Below are positions 11,101 to 23,100 of a DNA stretch of 64,000 nt, in pieces. The stretch lies in NCBI GenBank assembly GCA_037349105.1, contig JAYJMM010000112.1, forward strand, positions 5,788,501 to 5,852,500, read 5' to 3'. The position numbers and the translations under genes were made by a program. The stretch's first letter is position 1, and each line of letters begins with the position of its first letter. Origin of the DNA: Limnomonas spitsbergensis (taxonomy: Eukaryota > Chlorophyta > Chlorophyceae > Chlamydomonadales). The notes beneath the pieces are model-generated. The model made no database searches. It saw only the letters and a list, made by a program, of their open reading frames with translations, and was not told where the DNA came from.

Positions 11101-14100
11101 TTCGCCCCCCTCCCCACATGGCATCCTGTTCCCCCCCCTCCCCACATGGCATCCTGTTCGCCCCCCTCCCCCACATGGCATCCTCTTCGCCCCCCTCCCC
11201 CACATGGCATCCTCTTCGCCCCCCTCCCCCACATGGCATCCTGTTCGCCCCCCTCCCCCACATGGCATCCTGTTCCTCCCCCTCCCCCACATGGCATCCT
11301 CTTCGCCCCCCTCCCCCACATAGCTCCTGTTCCCCCCCCTCCCCCACATGGCATCCTGTTCCCCCCCCTCCCCCACATGGCATCCTCTTCGCCCCCCTCC
11401 CCCACATGGCATCCTCCTCGCCCCACTCCCCCACATGGCATCCTGTTCCACCCCCTCCCCCACATGGCATCGTGTTCCCCCCCCTCCCCCACATGGCATC
11501 CTGTTCGCCCCCCTCCCCCACATGGCATCCTGTTCGCCCCCCTCCCCCACATAGCATCCTCTTCGCCCCCCTCCCCCACATGGCATCCTCTTCGCCCCCC
11601 TCCCCCACATGGCATCCTGTTCCCCCCCCTCCCCCACATGGCATCCTCTTCGCCCCCCTCCCCCACATGGCATCCTGTTCGCCCCCCTCCCCCACATAGC
11701 ATCCTCTTCGCCCCCCTCCCCCACATGGCATCCTCTTCGCCCCCCTCCCCCACATGGCATCCTCTTCGCCCCCCTCCCCCACATGGCATCCTCTTCGCCC
11801 CCCTCCCCCACATGGCATCCTCTTCGCCCCCCTCCCCACATGGCATCCTGTTCCCCCCCCTCCCCACATGGCATCCTGTTCGCCCCCCTCCCCCACATGG
11901 CATCCTCTTCGCCCCCCTCCCCCACATGGCATCCTCTTCGCCCCCCTCCCCCACATGGCATCCTGTTCGCCCCCCTCCCCCACATGGCATCCTGTTCCTC
12001 CCCCTCCCCCACATGGCATCCTCTTCGCCCCCCTCCCCCACATAGCTCCTGTTCCCCCCCCTCCCCCACATGGCATCCTGTTCCCCCCCCTCCCCCACAT
12101 GGCATCCTCTTCACCCCCCTCCCCCACATGGCATCCTCTTCGCCCCACTCCCCCACATGGCATCCTGTTCCCCCCCCTCCCCCACATGGCATCCTGTTCC
12201 CCCCCCTCCCCCACATGGCATCCTCTTCGCCCCCCTCCCCCACATGGCATCCTGTTCGCCCCCCTCCCCCACATAGCATCCTCTTCGCCCCCCTCCCCCA
12301 CATGGCATCCTCTTCGCCCCCCTCCCCCACATGGCATCCTCTTCGCCCCCCTCCCCCACATGGCATCCTCTTCGCCCCCCTCCCCCACATGGCATCCTCT
12401 TCGCCCCCCTCCCCCACATGGCATCCTGTTCCCCCCCCTCCCCCACATGGCATCCTGTTCCCCCCCCTCCCCCACATGGCATCCTGTTCCCCCCCCTCCC
12501 CCACATGGCATCCTCTTCCTCCCCTCCCCCACATGGCATCCTCTTCGCCCCCCTCCCCCACATGGCATCCTCTTCGCCCCCCTCCCCCACATGGCATCCT
12601 CTTCGCCCCCCTCCCCCACATGGCATCCTGTTCCCCCCCCTCCCCCACATGGCATCCTCTTCGCCCCCCTCCCCCACATGGCATCCTCTTCGCCCCCCTC
12701 CCCCACATGGCATCCTGTTCGCCCCCCTTCCCCGCGGCGCTATGCAGCACACTGTCGACAATATTCGACGCATCCCACCTGCATGAAGGAGGCGAGCGAG
12801 GTGCCTTAAATAATCAAATTATGTCCCTCTGACCCACAGCCTGTCAGGAATGTGTCACAGAGGGGTCGCCTCTGACTGTGTGTGTGTGTGGGGGGGGGCC
12901 CTTCCAGGTGTTATGCAACAAACTCTTAACGGCACTGGATGCAACCTACCTGCATGAAGGAGGCGTGCGAGGCGTCCTTGGTGTCGAAGTTGAGCGCGCG
13001 CGGGAACCGCTTGGGCGCCGACCAGAACGGCGCTCCCGTTGAGGTGGTCGCGTCCTCGGGAAAGGTGAAGGCCAGCTGCGCAACGCGGTTGTGGAAGTAG
13101 TCCTGGAACCGCATGCGAGCCCAGGTGATGCAGTCCTCAAAGGTCTTGACCCTGCAGGCAAAAGAGAGTGGAGAGGGATGGTGAGGGGGGGGAAATGAGA
13201 GGGGGGCCTGAAGTTTTGATCTGCGGAGAGATTGTACATGAGTAGAAACAGAGATGAGTTGATCCCCATCTTTCACATGCGTGTATTGACCCCATGCCCT
13301 GCAGCCAAAGGGCCTGCAGGCTGTCCCTCCCTGCTGCTCCTCCTAGTACAAAGCCATGACTAAGGTCATCGGGCTGGCACGGCTGGCACATTCCATCCAC
13401 AGAGAACAAAGAGTGGCTTCTGCTTCCTGCTCCCTCCCCCCCTACCCCATCCCACTTGTCATTGACTAGCAGGTCCACGACCTTCTCCACTTGCCCCCTC
13501 CCCCCCCACCTCATCCCACCTGTCATTGACCAGCAGGTCCACCACCTTCTCCACTTGCTCCCTCCTCCCCCCACCCCATCCCACCTGTCATTGACCAGCA
13601 GGTCCACCACCTTCTCCACTTGCTCCCTCCCCCCCACCCCATCCCACCTGTCATTGACCAGCGGGTCCACCACCTTCTCCACTTGCTCCCTCCTCCCCCC
13701 ACCCCATCCCACCTGTCATTGACCAGCAGGTCCACCACCTTCTCCACTTGCCCCCTCCCCCCCCACCCCATCCCACCTGTCATTGACCAGCAGGTCCACC
13801 ACCTTCTCCACTTGCTCCCTCCCCCCCCACCCCATCCCACTTGTCATTGAACAGCAGGTCCACCACCTTCTCCACTTGCTCCCTCCCCCCCCACCCCATC
13901 CCACTTGTCATTGACCAGCAGGTCCACGACCTTTTCCACTTGCTCCCTCCTCCCCCCACCCCATCCCACTTGTCATTGACCAGCAGGTCCACCACCTTCT
14001 CCACTTGCTCCCTCCCCCCCCACCCCATCCCACTTGTCATTGACCAGCAGGTCCACCACCTTTTCCACTTGCTCCCTCCTCCCCCCACCCCATCCCACTT

Positions 14101-17100
14101 GTCATTGACCAGCAGGTCCACCACCTTCTCCACTTGCTCCCTCCCCCCCCACCCCATCCCACTTGTCATTGACCAGCAGGTCCACCACCTTCTCCACTTG
14201 CTCCCTCCCCCCCCACCCCATCCCACCTGTCATTGACCAGCAGGTCACCCACCTTCTCCACTTACTCCCTCCCCCCCCCACCCCATCCCACTTGTCATTG
14301 ACCAGCAGGTCCACCACCTTCTCCACTTGCTCCCTCCCCCCCCCACCCCATCCCACTTGTCATTGACCAGCAGGTCCACCACCTTCTCCACTTGCTCCCT
14401 CCGCCCCCTCCCCCCCACCTGTCATTGACCAGCAGGTCCACCACCTTCTCCACTTGCTCCCTCCCCCCCCACCCCATCCCACTTGTCATTGAACAGCAGG
14501 TCCACCACCTTCTCCACTTGCTCCCTCCCCCCCCCACCCCATCCCACTTGTCATTGACCAGCAGGTCCACCACCTTCTCCACTTGCTCCCTCCCCCCCCA
14601 CCCCATCCCACTCGTCATTGACCAGCAGGTCCACCACCTTCTCCACTTGCCCCCTCCCCCCCCCCACCCCATCCCACTTGTCATTGACCAGCGGGTCCAC
14701 CACCTTCTCCACTTGCCCCCTCCCCCCCCACCCCATCCCACTTGTCATTGACCAGCAGGTCCACCACCTTCTCCACTTGCTCCCTCCCCCCCCCACCCCA
14801 TCCCACTTGTCATTGACCAGCAGGTCCACCACCTTCTCCACTTGCTCCCTCCGCCCCCTCCCCCCCACCTGTCATTGACCAGCAGGTCCACCACCTTCTC
14901 CACTTGCCCCCTCCCCCCCCACCCCATCCCACCTGTCATTGACCAGCAGGTCCACCACCTTCTCCACTTGCTCCCTCCTCCCCCAACCCATCCCACCTGT
15001 CATTGACCAGCAGGTCCACGACCTTCTCCACTTGCTCCCTCCCCCCCCCCACCCCATCCCACTTGTCATTGACCAGCAGGTCCACCACCTTCTCCACTTG
15101 CTCCCTCCCCCCCCACCCCATCCCACTTGTCATTGACCAGCAGGTCCACGACCTTTTCCACTTGCTCCCTCCCCCCCCCCACCCCATCCCACTTGTCATT
15201 GACCAGCAGGTCCACCACCTTCTCCACTTGCTCCCTCCCCCCCCCACCCCATCCCACTTGTCATTGACCAGCAGGTCCACCACCTTCTCCACTTGCTCCC
15301 TCCGCCCCCTCCCCCCCACCTGTCATTGACCAGCAGGTCCACCACCTTCTCCACTTGCTCCCTCCCCCCCCACCCCATCCCACTTGTCATTGACCAGCAG
15401 GTCCACCACCTTCTCCACTTGCTCCCTCCCCCCCCCACCCCATCCCACTTGTCATTGACCAGCAGGTCCACCACCTTCTCCACTTGCTCCCTCCCCCCCC
15501 ACCCCATCCCACTTGTCATTGACCAGCAGGTCCACCACCTTCTCCACTTGCCCCCTCCCCCCCCCCCCACCCCATCCCACTTGTCATTGACCAGCGGGTC
15601 CACCACCTTCTCCACTTGCCCCCTCCCCCCCCCACCCCATCCCACTTGTCATTGACCAGCAGGTCCACCACCTTCTCCACTTGCCCCCTCCCCCCCCCCA
15701 CCCCATCCCACTTGTCATTGACCAGCAGGTCCACGACCTTCTCCACTTGCCCCCTCCCCCCCCACCCCATCCCACCTGTCATTGACCAGCAGGTCCACGA
15801 CCTTCTCCACTTGCTCCCTCCTCCCCCAACCCATCCCACCTGTCATTGACCAGCAGGTCCACCACCTTCTCCACTTGCTCCCTCCTCCCCCACCCCATCC
15901 CACCTGTCATTGACCAGCGGGTCCACCACCTTCTCCACTTGCTCCCTCCTCCCCCCAACCCATCCCACCTGTCATTGACCAGCAGGTCCACCACCTTCTC
16001 CACTTGCCCCCTCCCCCCCCACCCCATCCCACCTGTCATTGACCAGCAGGTCCACCACCTTCTCCACTTGCTCCCTCCTCCCCCCAACCCATCCCACCTG
16101 TCATTGACCAGCAGGTCACCCACCTTCTCCACTTACTCCCTCCCCCCCCCTCCCCCCCACCTGTCATTGACCAGCTGGTCCACCACCTTCTCCACTTGCT
16201 CCCTCCCCCTCCCCCCCCATCCCACCTGTCATTGACCAGCAGGTCCACCACCTTCTCCACTTGCTCCCGGGCAGCTGCGTCGGGGTTGGCGCGGATGGCG
16301 GCAATGTACTTGGCAGCGTCCGCCAGGTAGGCGTTGGCCTCGCTCGGGGACTTCTCCAGCAGGCCCTCAAACTCAGACCTGCAGGGGGAGGGGGACACCA
16401 CGCCAGGGGAAGGAGTCGCATACCCCACCTTATCAGCCTCAGCCTCACTCAAAGACTTATCAGCCTCAGCCTCACTCAAAGGTTTATCCAGCAGGTCCTC
16501 AAACTCAGCCTTCCGCCGTCTCTGTGGCTATCGCTTTAGTCCCGCATGCAACCTTGCCTAATACTTGTTGTTGAGGCTTGTAGGGTTATCCAATTCGAAC
16601 CTTGACATCTAGTGCCAGATGTCATGACTCATGACTGGCTTCGCAAAAACCTTAAACCTCGACAACGTTTCTTTCCCAGGACATGCGTGGGCCCACCCTC
16701 GTTTCAAGCGGAGCTCGTGATTCCTACATTCGTTTGGAGACAAGTCAGTGGCCTAATGCGCGGCTCTTTATGCAGGACATGCATGTGCCCACTCTCTCTC
16801 TTGTTTGCAAACAAAAAACAAAAAAACATACATTTCTCAAAAATAAAATGGCAAAACAACAGCATTCTTTTTTAACAAGCGACTCCTGTAGGAGAGTGGC
16901 AGTGGTGGGGGGGAGAAAGTGGCAGGGCCCAGGTCGCGCTTGCAGCCCAGGCCAGGGAGACGAGAAGCGACCATAGCGGCAGCTTCGGGGCAGGAAGGCA
17001 GGTGCAGCAGAGAATAAGGCGGAGGATTGAGGGGCAAGGATGGGGTTTAGGTCATGATCCAGATTTCAGGGAAATTCGGGGCTCGCACCATCCGAGGGTT

Positions 17101-20100
17101 CACCGGCCAAATGAGCTTGGGTTGCACATGGGCAAAGGGTTCTAGTGAAGCCAGCAGGTGGTTGATGTGCCATCCTGCCATCCGCCCTTTGGCGCACTGC
17201 AAGTGGCTTAGTTCCTTCCACTTCTTGTACAGCTCAACTCCCAAGTCAACTGTCTAAAACACATAACCTTCCCATTTTTTTCCACCTCAACAGCCCGATC
17301 TCCTACCGGCCCAAGCGACCCCCATTCGCCCCCTACCGGACGACATGACAGCCTCACACACGCACCTGGCCCATGTGAGGCAGTGATCGATGTTGTGGGG
17401 GAAGCTGTGGACAGTGCACATGGGCGCCTGCTTCTCAGGGGGGTCGCGGCTGGCACCATAGTTCTCAGTCACGTTGGGGAGGACCACCTGAGCAGCAACA
17501 GGCATGCGTACTTAAATTTGAAAAGTGGGAGTTTGAACATGTGCACAGGAATTGTCGAAGACTTGAATTTGAGTGTTTTGTGCGCCGACATTCTAAGCAG
17601 AGTTTGAATCTTCGGACATTCGAAATTTCGATCAGCTGCGGGTCTTCAGCTGGAAGCACCTTCACAGTTGGTCACTCTCTCGAGGTAGATCCCAGACAAT
17701 GATACAGAACACAAGTGGCAAGGTCCCTGTTGGCCCTGCTTCCGATTCTTCTAGAGCACTCAAGCTACACATGCTACATCACGGTACACAGCCAAGGGGG
17801 GCCTGCGCTAAACCCTGCTGACTTGACCCAGCTGACTAGACCCTGCTGACTAGACCACCACCTGTCCGCTGAGCATCGTTTAGTCTCAATTGTCCCAGTG
17901 ATGGCCGCCCAGCCCATCAGTCCCGATCAGGCATTGAGCAACCAGCCCTGCGCCTTGCCCTGCCGTACCTGGGTGTTGCACTTGGGTCCCAAGGTACCGC
18001 TTTCCAGCAGAGGCTTGCAGAAGTACACACATCGCGAGTCCACATACAGCCTGGCGTTTACGTTGTCCAGCGCGTTCACGACAAGGTCCAGTTTCTGTGG
18101 GGGGGTGGGGTTGAGGGTTCAGAGTCAAGGGTTTAATTCACAACCTTGTCCAGTTTCTGTGGGGGATTGAGGAGTCAAGGTGAGAGAGGAGGCACATCAG
18201 GGTAGGGGAGGTGCAGAGGGGGAAGAAGGTGCGACGGGGTGAGGAGGCGAAGAGAATGAGAGGCGGCGGAAGAGGAGAGAGCAGGCAGAAGGGGAGGAGA
18301 GAAGTAAGTCTGCCAGCCTGCCCTAGCGCACAAACATGCAATCCGAAATTCCAAAACAGGGTTGGCAACACCTCGTAACCCTTGCGTGCACGCAGTCTTT
18401 TTGCACCACCTCCCAGCACTCACCTGCCACAAGGAGTTGTTGAAAAACCGTTCCCTCAGGCCATGCTTGCCATCCAAAATCAGGAGAGGGGCAAGGCAGC
18501 CCATGGTCATTCGAGTGCACACACCCACCTCCCAGCTGTCACTTCTAAAAGAACGTCGCCGAAAAGGGCTAGGCGACCCCTTGCGTGCACGCACCCCCCT
18601 CCCAGCTGTCACCTCTCAAAAGGTGTCGCTGAAAAGGGCTGAGCAATCCCTAGTAACCCACTCAGACTCGCACCCCCTCCCAGCACGCACCTCCCAGAAG
18701 GAATCGTTGAAAACCTGCTCTGTCTCCGGCGAGACGCGGTTTTGGAGCGCATTGATCTTGATGTGCGGGTTGAGCTTGAGCGTTGCGGCAGAGGCCACCG
18801 TCGACTTGGCGCTGAAAAGAGTGACATCGAAAACAGGGCCAGATGAGTGTGGCCGAATCGACGGTTTGATTAAAAAGGAAAGATTGTGGAAACATGTAAC
18901 CATGACGAATATCGTCCACACAGCTATTTTGTTCTCGGTCCATGTCACAGTCCCTGATATCACCCCTTCCCCCCCCCCCTTCAGCCCACCTGCCTACGTC
19001 TTAGTCCCGGGGCATACTGCTGTCCCTTCCCTGTCATCCCACCTCCCAAGCCCCTGCTGCCCCCCACCCCACCTTTGTCCTCCCACCTCAAAGCCCTTGC
19101 TGCCCCCCACCCCACCTTTGTCCTCCCACCTCAAAGTCCCTGCTGCCCCCCACCCCACCTTTGTCCTCCCACCTCAAAGCCCCTGCTGCCCTCCACCCCA
19201 CCTCTGTCCTCCCACCTCAAAGCCCCTGCTGCCCTCCACCCCACCTCTGTCCTCCCACCTCAAAGTCCCTGCTGCCCCCACCCCACCTCTGTCCTCCCAC
19301 CTCAAAGCCCCTGCTGCCCCCCACCCCACCTTTGTCCTCCCACCTCAAAGCCCCTGCTACCCCCACCCCACCTTTGTCCTCCCACCTCAAAGTCCCTGCT
19401 GCCCCCCACCCCACCTCTGTCTTCCCACCTCAAATCCCCTGCTGCCCCCCACCCCACCTCTGTCCTCCCACCTCAAAGTCCCTGCTACTCCCCACCCCAC
19501 CTCTGTCCTCCCACCTCAAAGCCCCTGCTGCCCCCCACCCCACCTTTGTCCTCCCACCTCAAAACCCCTGCTGCCCCCCACCCCACCGTTGTCCTCCCAT
19601 CTCAAAGCCCCTGCTGCCCCCCACCCCACTTTTGTCCTCACACCTCCCAAGCCCCTGCTGCCCCCCACCCCACCTCTGTCTTCCCACCTCCCAAGCCCCT
19701 GTGTCCCCCCACCCCACCTCTGTCTTCCTACCTCCCAAGCCCCTGCTGCCCCCCACCCCACCTCTGTCCTCCCACCTCCCAAGCCCCTGCTGCCCCCCAC
19801 CCCAACTGTCTTCCCACCTCCCAAGCCCCTGCTGCCCCCCACCCCACCTCTGTCCTCCCATCTCAAAGCCCCTGCTGCCCCCCACCCCACCTCTGTCCTC
19901 CCATCTCAAAGCCCCTGCTGCCCCCCACCCCACCTCTTGTCTTCCCACTTCCCAAGCCCCTGCTGCCCCCCACCCCACCTCTGCCCTCCCACCTCAAACC
20001 CCCTGCTGCCCCCCACCCTACCTCTGTCTTCCCACCTCCCAAGCCCCTGCTGCCCCCCACCCCACCTCTGTCCTCCCACCTCAAAGCCCCTGCTGCCCCC

Positions 20101-23100
20101 CACCCCACCTCTGTCCTCCCACCTCCCAAGCCCCTGCTGCCCCCCACCCCACCTGTGTCCTCCCACCTCAAAGCCCATACTGCCCCCCCCCCTTCCCACC
20201 TGCCAATGTCCCAGTCCCTGAACAGGAACTGTCGGCTGAGGTTACTCTTCTCAATGACATCATCGTCCGTGACCGTGACACAGCCGCCACCGGTTGACAC
20301 GCCCATCATAGCGAAGTTCTTCAGGAACTCGCAGCCAAGCGCACCAGCACCGACCTGAGGGGCAAGGGAAGGGGTGGGAGGAGGGAGGGGTAGGTGAGGA
20401 AAGAGGGAGGGGGGGGAGGGAAGGAGGGTGGGGCATGTATGAGTAGGGGGACCAACCACCACCAAGGAACCCTGCTATCCACACACCAACTAACAATGCA
20501 GTCCACACCCCAACCAACTCTTTGACTGCACTCACCAGGAATAGGTTAAGAGCAGCCAGCTTGCGCTGCATGGTGCGCCCCAGTACCGCCACTTGGGCAT
20601 CGTACCTGCAGACAGTTCAGAGCAGAGGGGCAGCACATCTTACATAGGGCGGTACACCTTACAGAGGGCGGTACAATATAGGGTCAATCAAAGCATTTCT
20701 CTGATACACAGGCTTTCACACTAGATCTTGACCCTCGTACCTAGCTGTTCACACTTCAACCTCATCCGGTCTCCACTTTTGCCACACATGTTCATACTTT
20801 GGCCCCACCTGGTCCCCAGCTGTTCACGCTTCAGCCCCGTCCCGTCCCCACCAGATTGTACTTCAGCCCCACCTCTACATACCTAGCCCTACCTGGTACT
20901 CAGCTGTTCACACTGTCTATCGCATCGTATCCCACCTGTCCATACTAATGTCTCATTTGGTACACATGTTCACACATTATCCTCAACTGGAGCCCGTTCA
21001 CACTAAAGCCTGGCCCTGGTCCTGGCTGTCCACACATCAGCCTCACCTGGCCCCAACCTCAACAAACTCAAGCCTCACGTGCTCATACTTTTTCCTCACC
21101 CAATCCCCATATGTTCACACTTCAGCCTCACCTGAATACCTGATCCCAACCTCTTCATACACTGGCCTCACATGTTCATACTTAATCCTCACCTGGTTCC
21201 CAGCTGTTCACACTTCAGCCTCTACTGTAGCCACACATGTTCATACTGTATTCTCACCTGGTCCCCAGCTGTTCATACTCCTCAGCAGGCAGCTTCTGTG
21301 AGGGCAAGCTCTCAATAGAGTCGAAGTACAACCACTGAAACGTCGGGTGGAACTGTGGGAAGCAGGTACAGATGTTGAAGTACATGCGGTGATGTACGTG
21401 TGATTTGAAAGTTACTCGCTGTACAGAGGTAAGACATGATAATATACAGAGGATGAAGTCCATGCTGTGATGCACATGGGATGAAGTGCGGTATGCATGC
21501 TGAGGTACACAGCATGGTGTACATGCGAAAAGGTACATATGTTCACTTACTAAACAAGATGTACAAGTGGCTGTGAACAGTTCAAGATTCCCGGTTCCTA
21601 TCCCATGTCGCCTCACCTTGCCAGACATGGCCTTCATGACCTCCTGACCCACAACTCCACCAAACATGGCCGCCATGGGGCAGATCTCCCCTCCAGCACA
21701 GTGTGCGAGCTTGCGCAGGACAGACTCATCCACAGTGGCACGCTGCAAGGGAGGGATACAGGTAGGGATGGGTGGCAACGCTTTTCATGGTATGGGGCAG
21801 ATCTCCCCGCCAGCACAGTGTGGGGCAGGGATGCAGATCCAGGTTACAGGCAAAGGTGAAGGCTGGGCTCACGGGCATGTGTGTGGGTCAGGGCTGTCAG
21901 CCTCACACCGTGGGTCTAGGACTCGGACGCCCAACTCTCATATACACAGGGGTGGAGAATGGTAGGGATGTCCAACCGATTTCGGCATGCCCACTCTGGG
22001 GCTGCAGGCAAGGGGTCGGAGGCTGTGCCCCATAGTAACACTTTCACACATTTCATCTGCTCCTGGGGCTCAGGAATTGGCACGTGTTCAGCTGTTCAAC
22101 CAGCGGCATTATGCGGTCAGAGGCTGGTCACATAGTTTGGGGGTTTCACACATTTCGTCCATACCTGGGCCTCAGGCATTCACGTGTTGAGCGATTTCAC
22201 CAGAGCGATGACGCGGTCAAGGGTTTCAGTTTGGTTACAAAGTGCAGGGTTCACACATTTCGTACGTACCTGGGCCTCAGGCATTGACGCGTTGAGCTGG
22301 TTTACGAGTGCGATCACGCGGTCCGCATCCGCGTCGTTCGCTGGGCGAGGAGAGTGGCCCTTCTCAATCTGTAACACAGGGTTCAGGGTTGCGTTGCAAA
22401 GGTAAGGCAATGACGCGTGTAACACGGGCCGCTGAGCAGCAGCATGCATAATCCGGTTCCAAGGAGGGACAGGTGTTCAGTTGCAAGGGATCTCAAGGAC
22501 AGCATAACCATAATCAGGGCGCCATTTCACATCGCCTGGAATCAAATAGTCCCCCCTTCAGGGGTCCCCTCCCAATCCCCCTGAAGTGTCCTCCCCCTCC
22601 TTGAAGGGGTCCTTCCCCCGCAAATTGTCCCCCCTTAAGGGTAGCCCTCCCTGAGCACGGGCTAAGCAGACGCCATGCCTATTCTTCAAGGCTGCAGAGC
22701 ATGCCGTCGCTGCAGAGCTACGATGTGTTCGCAGCCTAAGGGTGTAATGGCCACTTAGCCTGCAAACAACAGGCCAATGCGCCCCGCCCCACCTCAAACG
22801 AGTCCAGTGCTTGGAAGCCCAGGTGCAGCAGCGCCGGCCCCTCCATCAATCCAATGCATGCACATGCTCCCTGGCCTAGAATAAAAAGCCAATGCCCCCC
22901 GCCTTACCTCAAACAAGTCCAGTGCTTGGAAGCCCAGGTGCAGCAGCGACGGCCACTCCCTCAATCCAATGCATGCACATGCCCCCTGGCCTAGAATGCA
23001 AAGCCAATGCCCCCCGTCCCACCTCAAACAAGTCCAGTGCTTGGAAGCCCAGGTGCAGCAGTGCCGGCCGCTCCATCTTTGCGAAGTCTGTGAGCAGGAA

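Noticed and set aside
10197..12750. Long open frames of 400-770 codons on both strands (proline-rich or GRG/CGGGG-type proteins)
   Set aside because: They come from a 29-bp stop-free tandem repeat and lie between phase-matched UBA1 exons 16 and 17.
10442..16225. Possible CRISPR array because of regular repeats
   Set aside because: Units are contiguous with no unique spacers, and this is intronic eukaryotic DNA.
13137..16235. Many overlapping frames encoding [18 protein letters not shown] repeats
   Set aside because: Products of the exon 15-derived array inside a UBA1 intron; only the copy at 16226-16378 is in a consistent exon.
18362..20358. Frames of 380-620 codons rich in Pro/Ser on the plus strand
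   Set aside because: Translation of the 43-bp intronic minisatellite and flanks; antisense to UBA1 exons 11-13.
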